DNA from: Pseudomonadota bacterium | Lineage (GTDB): Bacteria > Myxococcota_A > Polyangia > Polyangiales > Polyangiaceae | NCBI GenBank assembly: GCA_023418705.1 | Contig: JAEZYZ010000001.1 | Span: forward strand, 1-12,588 | Reading direction: 5' to 3' | DNA: 12,588 nt | Shown here: piece by piece, positions 1 through 5,871 of the stretch | Numbering within the stretch: the stretch's first letter is position 1 | Layout of the letters: every line of letters starts with the position of its first letter | The notes under the pieces: generated by a model | Seen by the model: only the letters and a program-made list of their open reading frames with translations | Database searches by the model: none | What the model was told of the DNA's origin: nothing | Translations under genes and position numbers: made by a program

Positions 1-1212
1 GGAGCAGGGGCTGCGCCCGGCACCGGAGCGTCCGGCGGCTTTCCGGCTGGGGGCAGCGGGGGCAGCGCTGCGTCGGGCGGCGCCGGCACCGATGGTGGCA
101 CGGGCGGGTGGGGGAACGGCGGCGACGCCGGTAGCGGTGGCGTCGCAGGCTCCGGTGGCAGCGGCGGCAGCGCCGGCACCGGCGGCGACCCAAGCACGGG
201 TGGCAGCGCCGGAACCGGTGGCAGCGCCGGGACGGGCAACCCCGGCGATTGCAACGGTCACACAGAGCCGAATTTCGCGCTCGCGGGTTGGGCGGCACTG
301 AACGGGGGCACCACCGGCGGCAAAGGCGGGACCAGCGTGACGGTGTCGTCGGCCAGTGACCTGCAGCAGGCGCTCAAGGACAAGCAGAAAAGCTCCACGC
401 CGCTGACGATCCTCGTTCAGGGCACCATCGTGGCCGGAAACTCGGGCCTCAGCAAAATCGATGTCAAGGACGTCTCGGACGTCTCGATCATCGGCGCGGG
501 AGCTGGCGCCGAGTTCAACGGGATTGGGCTGAAAATCGTGCGCGCGAGCAACATCGTCGTCCGCAACTTGCGCATTCATCACGTCGACATCGGCGACAAG
601 GACGCCATCAGCATCGAGGGGCCGGTCGACCACGTGTGGATCGATCACTGCGAGCTCTACAACGAGTACGAGGGGGTCGACAAAGACTACTATGACGGCC
701 TGCTCGATGCGAAAGCCGAGGCCGAGTACATCACGTACTCTTGGAACTATCTGCATGACAGCTGGAAGACGAGCTTGGTGGGCAGCTCGGAGTCGGACAC
801 CTTCGACCGCAAGATCACCATGCACCACAACTATTACAGGAACTGTTACTCGCGCTTGCCGCTGTTCCGCGGCGGCACGGGCCACCTGTTCAACAACTAC
901 TACGAAGCCATTCACGACACCGCCGTCAACTCGCGCCTGGGCGCGTGCGTCCGCGTCGAGAACAACTACTTCGACCAGGTCAGCAATCCGTGGGTGTCCG
1001 CCTACAGTGACGAGCTGGGCGGCGTCGAGCTGATCTGCAACACCACCGAGAACAGCACCTTCGACTACAGCGGCGACGTGAACGAGCCGCTCTCGTGCGT
1101 CGCGAGCGTGCCGTACGACTACTCTTCCGTGCTCAACCGCACCGACGTCGTTCCGGACCTCGTCCAGCAGCACGCGGGCGTCGGCAAGCTGGCCGATCCC
1201 ACCGCCTTCTGA
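1..1212 (+). CDS. Secreted pectate lyase, polysaccharide lyase family 1, 5'-truncated by the window edge
   Basis: The frame is open from base 1 to TGA at 1210-1212, giving 403 visible residues; the start and signal peptide lie outside. Residues 1-80 are a Gly/Ser/Thr/Ala-rich spacer. The catalytic domain begins near residue 94 with GWAALNGGTTGGKGG, the usual PL1 opening, and continues as a parallel beta-helix. Visible PL1 motifs are WIDH at 213-216, DGLLD at 232-236 (calcium-ligand region, by analogy with Erwinia PelC), Lys256 in WKTSLVGSS, and RLPLFR at 285-290, which carries the catalytic Arg. Repeated NNYY/NNYF turns fit the helix ladder. The family cleaves de-esterified polygalacturonate by beta-elimination with calcium. 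The enzyme is probably secreted or surface-held. The next gene converges on it. Pectate versus pectin specificity is not decided here; the calcium-site aspartates favour pectate. Confidence 0.93.
   Translation, partial: GAGAAPGTGASGGFPAGGSGGSAASGGAGTDGGTGGWGNGGDAGSGGVAGSGGSGGSAGTGGDPSTGGSAGTGGSAGTGNPGDCNGHTEPNFALAGWAALNGGTTGGKGGTSVTVSSASDLQQALKDKQKSSTPLTILVQGTIVAGNSGLSKIDVKDVSDVSIIGAGAGAEFNGIGLKIVRASNIVVRNLRIHHVDIGDKDAISIEGPVDHVWIDHCELYNEYEGVDKDYYDGLLDAKAEAEYITYSWNYLHDSWKTSLVGSSESDTFDRKITMHHNYYRNCYSRLPLFRGGTGHLFNNYYEAIHDTAVNSRLGACVRVENNYFDQVSNPWVSAYSDELGGVELICNTTENSTFDYSGDVNEPLSCVASVPYDYSSVLNRTDVVPDLVQQHAGVGKLADPTAF
127..240 (+). repeat. Degenerate Gly/Ser/Thr linker repeats inside the pectate lyase gene
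   Basis: The coding sequence repeats an 18-base unit of the form GGTGGCAGCGCCGGNACS, seen back to back at 200-217 and 218-235 with looser copies upstream, encoding GGSAGT. It makes a flexible spacer between the exported N-terminus and the catalytic domain. Repeat slippage probably varies its length. The same style of linker recurs at the right edge of the window in another gene. Confidence 0.8.
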
Positions 1213-1230
1213 GGGCATCGAATCGTTCGT

Positions 1231-1257
1231 GCCCGCGGCTCGGAGCGGGGCGCGGGC
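1231..1257. terminator. Hairpin between convergent genes, possible bidirectional terminator
   Basis: GCCCGCG (1231-1237) pairs with CGCGGGC (1251-1257) around a 13-base loop. It lies between the pectate lyase stop (1212) and the end of the minus-strand gene (1264). There is no T-tract on either strand, so termination is inferred only from position and stem strength. Confidence 0.4.
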
Positions 1258-1263
1258 TTCGAC

Positions 1264-1716
1264 TCAGCCGGGTCGTGTTCGGCGCTGCTCCGCCGCCCGC
1301 AGGCGAGCTTCGAACAGCTCGCGGTCGGTGTAGATTTGGATCAGGTTGCCGGTGCGGGAGAGGTGCTGGGCGATGGCGACGGTGAGCGAGATGGCCTTGG
1401 AGCCGACGAGCACGCTCACGCGCGACAGCTTGGCCCGGTCCTGTGAAAAAAAGCGTGTCCAGGCCTCGCTGACGCTCGGGGAGATGCTGAGGGCCTGGGA
1501 GGCGTCCACGAACAGCTCGAGCGGCTGATGGCGCAAGATCTCGTGGCGGATCTCGTCCAGGGTCGCCGTGCCGAACTGGCCGCGGTCGTGCCCGGCGACG
1601 ACCACGTGCAACACCCCCGGCGCCGGGGTGGCGTACCGAAACCAGCCGTCACCCGCCGAGAGCCGCACCGATCCGTCCGTCGTCGTCGATCGCTCCAAGT
1701 CATTGGCCGCTGCCAT
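1264..1716 (-). CDS. Small SpoIIAA/STAS-like protein of unknown function
   Basis: A 150-residue protein read from ATG at 1716-1714 to TGA at 1266-1264. The open frame runs much further upstream without a stop, but that part reads as low-information Arg/Pro/Ala sequence typical of a GC-rich shadow, so the first credible Met is used; no good Shine-Dalgarno is visible. The body alternates strands and helices: VLHVVVAG (35-42), LELFVDASQA (66-75), a central helix SVSEAWTRFF, then VSVLVGS followed by ISLTVAIAQHLSRT and LIQIYTD. This matches the SpoIIAA/STAS-like fold in which short proteins act as regulatory partners, but no phosphorylatable-Ser motif can be assigned with confidence. No signal peptide or membrane segment is seen, so it is probably cytosolic. 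It is divergent from the glycosyltransferase gene across a 400 bp gap that holds repeat A. Confidence 0.65.
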   Translation of the reverse strand: MAAANDLERSTTTDGSVRLSAGDGWFRYATPAPGVLHVVVAGHDRGQFGTATLDEIRHEILRHQPLELFVDASQALSISPSVSEAWTRFFSQDRAKLSRVSVLVGSKAISLTVAIAQHLSRTGNLIQIYTDRELFEARLRAAEQRRTRPG

Positions 1717-2116
1717 GCGCTCGGCCCATCGTAGCCCCGCGCGCCAACGCCGGAGAAGCGGGTTTTCGCCGCCTCCGTGCCGGGGGGACGCCCGAGCGCC
1801 CGCTCGCGGCAGCCTGGAGCGACCAGCGGTCTGCAGCGCAAAGCGTTTGTCGCGGAAAACGAGACGATCTAGCGCCCCGATCCGCGAGCAAAGCTGAGGG
1901 TATCCCGAGGAATCGGGGCCCTCAGCCAAAGTGGGGCCCCGATTCCTCGGGGCTCTCGGCTGGCAAACGGATCGGTGCTCTAGGGGCGCACCTGCCGTGG
2001 CGAAGGTGCGGGCACGAAAACTTCCCAAGGCCGCGCTCGATCTTCTGCGCTTGACGCGAGATGGCCTCGTGCTGACCAAACTGACGGCGGTCGGGAGCTG
2101 CTGCCGCAGGTAACCC
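1717..2116. other. 400 bp gene-free divergent region holding structured repeat A
   Basis: The gap separates the minus-strand STAS-like gene from the plus-strand CgeB-like operon and must hold both promoters. Repeat A occupies 1855-1983. Downstream, CGCACCT (1987-1993) and AGGTGCG (2004-2010) form a 7 bp hairpin with a 10-base loop. A TTGACG at 2051-2056 resembles a -35 box, but no convincing -10 follows at the right distance. A 60-codon open frame (1931-2113) ends just before the next start; it begins inside the repeat and shows no family resemblance. The stretch 1717-1854 holds nothing I can identify. Confidence 0.6.
1855..1983 (+). repeat. Structured repeat A (long form), related to repeat B
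   Basis: It shares an extended match with repeat B at 4637-4742. Blocks in order: GAAAAC then GAGACGATCTAG (1861-1872), an outer-stem left arm 1869-1884, GAGCA (1887-1891 region), an internal hairpin, GGCAAAC (1962-1968 region) and an outer-stem right arm 1968-1983. The outer arms are complementary at 14 of 16 positions. The internal hairpin pairs CTGAGGG (1894-1900) with CCCTCAG (1919-1925) and CCCGA (1904-1908) with TCGGG (1913-1917), capped by GGAA. Copy A has about 24 extra bases (1929-1952) absent from B; 1934-1951 is the exact reverse complement of 1904-1921. It could be a structured RNA or a palindromic mobile repeat; the strand given is that of the B alignment. Confidence 0.8.
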
Positions 2117-3205
2117 GTGAAACTCGTCATCTTTGGACTGACCGTGAGCTCGTCCTGGGGCAATGGACACGCCACGCTGTGGCGCGGTCTGCTCTCGGCT
2201 TGGACGCGGCGGGGGCACGACGCCGTGTTCTTCGAGCGGGACGTCCCCTACTACGCCTGCCATCGAGACCTGACGGCGCTGGCGGGTTGCGACCTGGTGT
2301 TTTACCCAGACTTCGAGCAGGCGCGTCGCGCCGCGGCGGATCAGCTCCGAGATGCACAGGTGGCGATGGTCACCTCCTACTGTCCGGATGGGATCGCCGC
2401 GGCCGAGCTCGTCCTCGAATCCCAGGCCGAGCTCAAGGTGTTCTACGATCTGGACACACCGGTCACGCTGGCGGATCTCGCTGCAGGTCGACCGGTGCCT
2501 TACTTGGGGCCGCGCGGCCTCGCGGGCTTCGACCTGGTGTTGAGCTACACGGGCGGCAAGGCGCTCGACGAGCTGTGTGCTCGCTTGGGCGCCAGCAAGG
2601 CCGCCCCGCTCTACGGCCACGTGGATCCTGCTCGCCATTATCCCGCCGCGGGGGGGAACGAGCCGGCGGCGGACCTCACCTACCTGGGGACCTACGCGCC
2701 GGATCGACAACCGCACGTCGAGGAGCTCTTGTTCCGTCCAGCCCGGCTCTCGCCCGAGCGCCAGTTCGTGGTGGGCGGCGCCATGTATCCAGACACCATG
2801 GACTGGCCGCTCAACGTGCGGCACCTGCCACACGTCGCTCCCGCCGACCACCCAGCGTTCTTCTGCTCCGGCCTGGCCACGCTGAACGTGACCCGAGCCG
2901 CGATGGCGACGATGGGCTTCTGCCCGTCGGGCCGTCTGTTCGAGGCGGCAGCTTGTCGCACGGCGACGATCACCGACGCCTGGGAGGGGCTCGACCGCTT
3001 CTTCGAGCCCGGACGAGAAATCCTGGTTTGCGAGACCGCCGCCCAGGTGGTCGATGCGCTGAAGGATCGTGACCTGCTGCAGCGGGTCGCCCGGGCGGCC
3101 TATGAGCGTGCGCTCGCCGAGCACACTTCCGAGCACCGCTGCGCGGAGATGGAAGGGCTCTTCGAGCGGGCGCTCGCGGGCCCCGCCACGGAAGAGGTCG
3201 CCTGA
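2117..3205 (+). CDS. CgeB-like glycosyltransferase
   Basis: A 362-residue protein starting at GTG 2117, with AGG at 2108-2110 as a weak ribosome binding site, ending TGA 3203-3205. The N-terminus MKLVIFGLTVSSSWGNGHAT, followed by LWRGL and FFERDVPYYA, is the signature of the CgeB-type glycosyltransferases found in many bacteria. FYDLDTPVTLADL lies near residue 112. The C-terminal part near 270-305 has GRLFEAAACRTATITDAWEG and then FFEPGREILVC, the nucleotide-sugar-binding motif of glycosyl transferase group 1 type domains. B. subtilis CgeB is linked to the spore outer surface; the sugar and acceptor for this branch are not known to me. There is no signal peptide, so it acts in the cytosol. 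Its stop overlaps the next ATG (TGATG), so translation is probably coupled to the nucleotidyltransferase. Confidence 0.88.
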   Translation: MKLVIFGLTVSSSWGNGHATLWRGLLSAWTRRGHDAVFFERDVPYYACHRDLTALAGCDLVFYPDFEQARRAAADQLRDAQVAMVTSYCPDGIAAAELVLESQAELKVFYDLDTPVTLADLAAGRPVPYLGPRGLAGFDLVLSYTGGKALDELCARLGASKAAPLYGHVDPARHYPAAGGNEPAADLTYLGTYAPDRQPHVEELLFRPARLSPERQFVVGGAMYPDTMDWPLNVRHLPHVAPADHPAFFCSGLATLNVTRAAMATMGFCPSGRLFEAAACRTATITDAWEGLDRFFEPGREILVCETAAQVVDALKDRDLLQRVARAAYERALAEHTSEHRCAEMEGLFERALAGPATEEVA

Positions 3206-4008
3206 TGTGGGGGATCATTCCCGCGGCGGGCAACGGCAGCCGCATTCAGCCGCTCGCCTTCTCCAAGGAGCTCTTGCCCGTTGGCAGTCGCAGCGACGGT
3301 GACGGGGAGCGACCGCGCGCCGTGAGCGAGTACCTGGTGGAGCGCATGCTCCGGGCCGGAGCGACCAAAATCTGCTTCGTGATCTCGCGCGGCAAATCCG
3401 ACATCCTCGAGTACTACGGTGGCAAGGTCGGGGAGGCTGACCTCTGCTACGTGGTCCAGCCGGAACCGGCGGGCCTGTGTGACGCGGTCTTCAGGGCCGC
3501 GCCCCTCGTCCACCCGGACGAGCCGGTGCTCATCGGGCTCCCAGACACGATTTGGTTCCCCGAGAACGCGCTGGCGGAGCTGGCTGGCGACGAGTTTTCC
3601 CTGCTGCTCTTCCCGGTCGCGCGACCGGAGCTGTTCGACGCGGTGGTGTTGAACCCGAACGGCATGGTGGCGGAGGTGCAGGTCAAGCGCGCGGCCGCGG
3701 CGTCGCATTGGGTCTGGGGCGCGATGAGCCTGCAGGGCAGGGTGTTGCATGCTCTGCACCGTTTGTGGATCGAGCGCCTGCGCGCCGACGAGTATTTGGG
3801 GACGTTGTTCAACGCGCACATCGATCGGGGCGGCGTGGTTCGAGGAGCCCAAATCGGCAAGGCCTACGTCGACGTCGGGACGCTCCACGGCTACCGCGAG
3901 GCCACGCGGCTCCTGGAGGCGATGAAGCTCCTGGAGGCGATGAAGCTGCTCGGCTCGGATCCCGCCACGAACCCTGCGACCCCGCCGTGGCAGGGCCGCT
4001 CGGTCTGA
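3205..4008 (+). CDS. Sugar-1-phosphate nucleotidyltransferase (RmlA/GalU-like)
   Basis: A 267-residue protein whose ATG overlaps the preceding TGA, with GAAGAGG upstream as ribosome binding site. The N-terminus GIIPAAGNGSRIQPL, then SKELLPVG, is the nucleotide-binding loop of NTP-transferase enzymes that make NDP-sugars from sugar 1-phosphates; here the usual GGxGTR is a variant, AGNGSR. Asp114 in LIGLPDTIW is the likely metal-binding Asp of the family. YVDVGTLHGY (Asp223) matches the conserved DVGT segment near the C-terminus. The length is close to the short RmlA-type core, without a left-handed beta-helix. It probably supplies the activated sugar for the CgeB-like enzyme. An 18-base tandem duplication near the 3' end repeats LLEAMK. 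The specific sugar and nucleotide cannot be read from the sequence. Confidence 0.88.
   Translation: MWGIIPAAGNGSRIQPLAFSKELLPVGSRSDGDGERPRAVSEYLVERMLRAGATKICFVISRGKSDILEYYGGKVGEADLCYVVQPEPAGLCDAVFRAAPLVHPDEPVLIGLPDTIWFPENALAELAGDEFSLLLFPVARPELFDAVVLNPNGMVAEVQVKRAAAASHWVWGAMSLQGRVLHALHRLWIERLRADEYLGTLFNAHIDRGGVVRGAQIGKAYVDVGTLHGYREATRLLEAMKLLEAMKLLGSDPATNPATPPWQGRSV
3910..3945 (+). repeat. Perfect 18-base tandem duplication in the nucleotidyltransferase gene
   Basis: CTCCTGGAGGCGATGAAG occurs twice without a gap (3910-3927 and 3928-3945). It keeps the frame and duplicates LLEAMK in the C-terminal helix, just after the conserved DVGT segment. Perfect identity at silent positions suggests a recent slippage event. 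Confidence 0.95.
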
Positions 4009-4102
4009 TCGCCGGCAGCGCGAAAAGCGCAAGGGGCAGCCGGGAAGTCGAGAGCTCGAAATCCCGCACCATCTACTCTGCCCTGCGTTACAGATAGAAT
4101 AT

Positions 4103-4108
4103 GGAGGG
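4103..4108 (+). promoter_or_regulatory. Shine-Dalgarno that sets the GNAT start at GTG 4116
   Basis: GGAGGG at 4103-4108 sits 7 bases before GTG 4116. The upstream in-frame ATG at 4101 overlaps this site and has no ribosome binding site of its own, so GTG 4116 is the better start. TAGAAT at 4095-4100 resembles a -10 box, but no -35 is evident and the implied start point would clip the Shine-Dalgarno. Confidence 0.65.
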
Positions 4109-4115
4109 TTTTTCA

Positions 4116-4637
4116 GTGGTCGTCCCGATAGGGATCCGGCGCTGCCGAACGGACGACTTGAACGGGCTCGAGTGGCTCGGGGCGTTCAGAGAGCACCGTG
4201 ACATCATCCAGCGAACCTTCGCCGCCCAGCGGCGTGGGGAGGGCGCGATGCTGATCGCCGAAAGCCAGGCCTACCCGGCCGGCCAGATCTGGATCGACCT
4301 GCGCAAGAAACGGCGGCAGTCGGTGGGGATCTTGTGGGCGCTGCGCGTCTGGCCGGGGTTTCAGCGGCTGGGCATCGGCCGCCGCCTGATCCGAGCCGCC
4401 GAGTCCGTGGTGGCGGAGGCGGGGCTGCTCGCCGCGGAGCTGGGCGTCGACCAGGGCCGTGAGCCCGTGCGCGCGCTCTACGAACGGCTCGGCTACGCCT
4501 ACGTCGGCGACGAGATCGACCGATACGACTATCGTGCGCCCGGCGGCGACGTCGTCCATGTGGAGCACCACCTGTGGCTACTGCGCCGGCGGCTGCCGGA
4601 TCGTTCGCTCGGGCGAGCCGTCGTCGCCGAGGCCTAG
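4116..4637 (+). CDS. GNAT family N-acetyltransferase
   Basis: A 173-residue protein from GTG 4116 to TAG 4635-4637, preceded by GGAGGG with 7-base spacing; an ATG at 4101 would add five residues. The acetyl-CoA pyrophosphate-binding loop is clear: QRLGIG at 83-88, followed by RRLIRAAES. The preceding strand ILWALRVWPGFQ and the later ALYERLGYAYVGDEI, the usual GNAT C-terminal motif, complete the fold. The acceptor is unknown; it could acetylate an amino sugar of the neighbouring pathway or be an unrelated small-molecule or protein acetylase. It lies 107 bases downstream of the nucleotidyltransferase on the same strand, so it may be co-transcribed or have its own promoter. Repeat B begins immediately at its stop codon. 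Confidence 0.87.
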   Translation: MVVPIGIRRCRTDDLNGLEWLGAFREHRDIIQRTFAAQRRGEGAMLIAESQAYPAGQIWIDLRKKRRQSVGILWALRVWPGFQRLGIGRRLIRAAESVVAEAGLLAAELGVDQGREPVRALYERLGYAYVGDEIDRYDYRAPGGDVVHVEHHLWLLRRRLPDRSLGRAVVAEA

Positions 4638-4743
4638 AAAAATGAGACGATCTAGAGCACCGAGCCGTGAGCAGACGAGAGGGTTTCCCGATGAATCGGG
4701 GCCCTCGCCATCTCCGCGCTGGCAAACCGATCGGTGATCTAGA
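4637..4743 (+). repeat. Structured repeat B (short form), related to repeat A
   Basis: It has the same order of blocks as repeat A: GAAAAATGAGACGATCTAG, an outer-stem left arm 4652-4667, GAGCAGA, an internal hairpin, TGGCAAACCGATCGG, and a right arm 4727-4742 ending TCTAG. The outer arms are complementary at 13 of 16 positions. The internal hairpin pairs GAGGG (4679-4683) with CCCTC (4702-4706) and CCCGA (4687-4691) with TCGGG (4696-4700) around TGAA. It lacks the extra 24-base arm of A. It lies between the 3' ends of convergent genes, whereas A lies between divergent genes, so a simple terminator or promoter role does not suit both copies. Confidence 0.8.
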
Positions 4744-4788
4744 CCGCGCGGCGGACCGGACGTGGGCCGCCCGCTGCAGCTCGGACGA

Positions 4789-4802
4789 GCGCTCGCGAGC
4801 GC
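4789..4802. repeat. Perfect 14-base palindrome between convergent genes
   Basis: GCGCTCGCGAGCGC is self-complementary over its whole length and lies 36 bases beyond the stop of the minus-strand HhH-ferritin gene. It could help terminate that transcript, but it has no loop-sized centre and no T-tract. Confidence 0.3.
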
Positions 4803-4837
4803 GTGTCGCCCCGCGCTCGACGAAATGGCTCCGTTCG

Positions 4838-5638
4838 CTACCTGCCGGGGCGTTCGCTGCGGCGGCGCACGGTCGAACCGTGCTCGAACTCGCGATCGCG
4901 GTGCTCGGCGATCCAGCGCAAATGGCGCTGCTCGTCCTCCAGGTGCCGTTCGAACAGCGCGCGAGCGTCCTCGTGAACGGCAAGCTCGATGGCTGCTTCG
5001 TAGGCGGCGTTGGTGAGCTGCTCGCTGCTGAGCAACGCCAGCAGGGCGGGCTTCGTCCCGAGGGCCCCCATCGCGGAGGTCAGCAGCGCCAAGGTCGCGG
5101 TGTCCGGGTCGGGAGCCGCGGCGCTCGGCTCCAGTCCGCGCCGTTCGAGCAGCTGTCCGAGCCCCGTCACGTGGCGGCGGTGGTCCTCGGCGAACGCACG
5201 CAGCTTCTTCGCGACCTCGGGGATGTCATCGAGGATCGCCGCCGCGATGTCGTAGGCGGCGGCCGCTTCGAGATCCATCTGAGCAAGCGCGGCCGCGGTC
5301 TCACGCAGCCCTTCAAGGTCCTCGCGGTCCGCCGTCTCCCCGCGCTCCTCGGCCTTGCGCGTCGACGGGGCCTTTGGCGGCCCTTGACCGTTGCCGGTTC
5401 TTTTTCCAGAGCCCGCTCGTGCGCTGGCCTTGTTGGAGGGGTCACCCAAGGTGGCACGCTGTTGGATCTTCGACAGCAGCACGTCGCTGATGCCCGCGAT
5501 CTCCGTGAGATCCTCCCAGCTGGAGAACCTGCCCTTCTTCGCCCGAGCTCTCGCGATCTGCCTCGCTCGCTCGACATCGATGCCTTCGATCGCCTGCAGT
5601 TCGTGTTCGCTCGCCGAGTTCAGATCGATCTTCGCCAC
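4838..5638 (-). CDS. Fusion of ComEA-like helix-hairpin-helix and ferritin-like domain
   Basis: A 266-residue protein from GTG at 5638-5636 to TAG at 4840-4838. The start is set by GGGAGG at 5651-5646 with 7-base spacing; an upstream ATG at 5704 would add 22 unlikely residues. Residues 4-60 (IDLNSASEHELQAIEGI, then RARQIARAR, WEDLTEIAGIS) are a tandem helix-hairpin-helix of ComEA type, usually a DNA-binding module. Residues 65-104 are a polar Lys/Gly/Pro linker. Residues 105-250 form four long helices with ferritin-like residues: Glu124, Glu151/His153/His156, Glu214 and E236QRH239. No signal peptide is present, unlike ComEA. By family logic it may bind DNA and a di-iron or similar centre, as Dps does by other means; this is inference. 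It runs against the surrounding glycan genes and is probably unrelated to them. Confidence 0.8.
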   Translation of the reverse strand: MAKIDLNSASEHELQAIEGIDVERARQIARARAKKGRFSSWEDLTEIAGISDVLLSKIQQRATLGDPSNKASARAGSGKRTGNGQGPPKAPSTRKAEERGETADREDLEGLRETAAALAQMDLEAAAAYDIAAAILDDIPEVAKKLRAFAEDHRRHVTGLGQLLERRGLEPSAAAPDPDTATLALLTSAMGALGTKPALLALLSSEQLTNAAYEAAIELAVHEDARALFERHLEDEQRHLRWIAEHRDREFEHGSTVRRRSERPGR

Positions 5639-5645
5639 CTGACAG

Positions 5646-5651
5646 CCTCCC
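5646..5651 (-). promoter_or_regulatory. Shine-Dalgarno fixing the GTG start of the HhH-ferritin gene
   Basis: GGGAGG on the minus strand lies 7 bases before GTG 5638. It supports trimming the longer open frame, and the protein then begins directly with the helix-hairpin-helix domain. Confidence 0.8.
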
Positions 5652-5663
5652 TCGTCGCTCCCT

Positions 5664-5677
5664 GCATGTAAGCATGC
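5664..5677. promoter_or_regulatory. GCATG-N4-CATGC inverted repeat, possible operator
   Basis: The inverted repeat GCATG TAAG CATGC lies 26-39 bases upstream of the HhH-ferritin start, inside the 233 bp divergent gap shared with the GT4 gene. Its position suits an operator overlapping the promoter. No clear -35/-10 pair is visible. The rest of the gap (5678-5871) shows nothing certain apart from a GCTCGCGAGC palindrome at 5852-5861. Confidence 0.3.
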
Positions 5678-5871
5678 GTGGCCGCTGAACAAGGCCGCCC
5701 CCATCGGACGCCGCTGGGCGCGATCTCGGCGACTGCGGGGAGCGCGCCGGGCTCGAGTAGGAACGAATCCGATGAGCCAGGAGCCCGCCGCGTCTGGCCG
5801 AGGATCATTGCGGCGCCGGCTTTCGTGCCTAGGCTGCCCTCGCGACGAACGGCTCGCGAGCGAGGATCGAG

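Noticed and set aside
1931..2113. A 60-codon open frame ending just before the CgeB-like gene
   Set aside because: It starts inside repeat A, lacks a ribosome binding site and has no recognisable features; a leader peptide cannot be excluded but is not supported.
1717..2175. N-terminal extension of the STAS-like protein up to 2175
   Set aside because: It would run through repeat A and into the CgeB-like gene, and reads as Arg/Pro/Ala-rich sequence without a fold.
1855..4743. Repeats A and B as integron attC sites, retron RNA or CRISPR repeats
   Set aside because: The conserved GGCAAAC does not fit the attC core, no integrase or reverse transcriptase is near, and there are only two copies 2.7 kb apart with genes between them.
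4667..5671. A 334-codon plus-strand open frame opposite the HhH-ferritin gene
   Set aside because: The minus strand has an excellent Shine-Dalgarno and two recognisable domains; the plus-strand frame has neither.
5639..5704. The upstream ATG (5704) as start of the HhH-ferritin protein
   Set aside because: It has no ribosome binding site and the added 22 residues are unlike the domain, while GTG 5638 has GGGAGG at ideal spacing.
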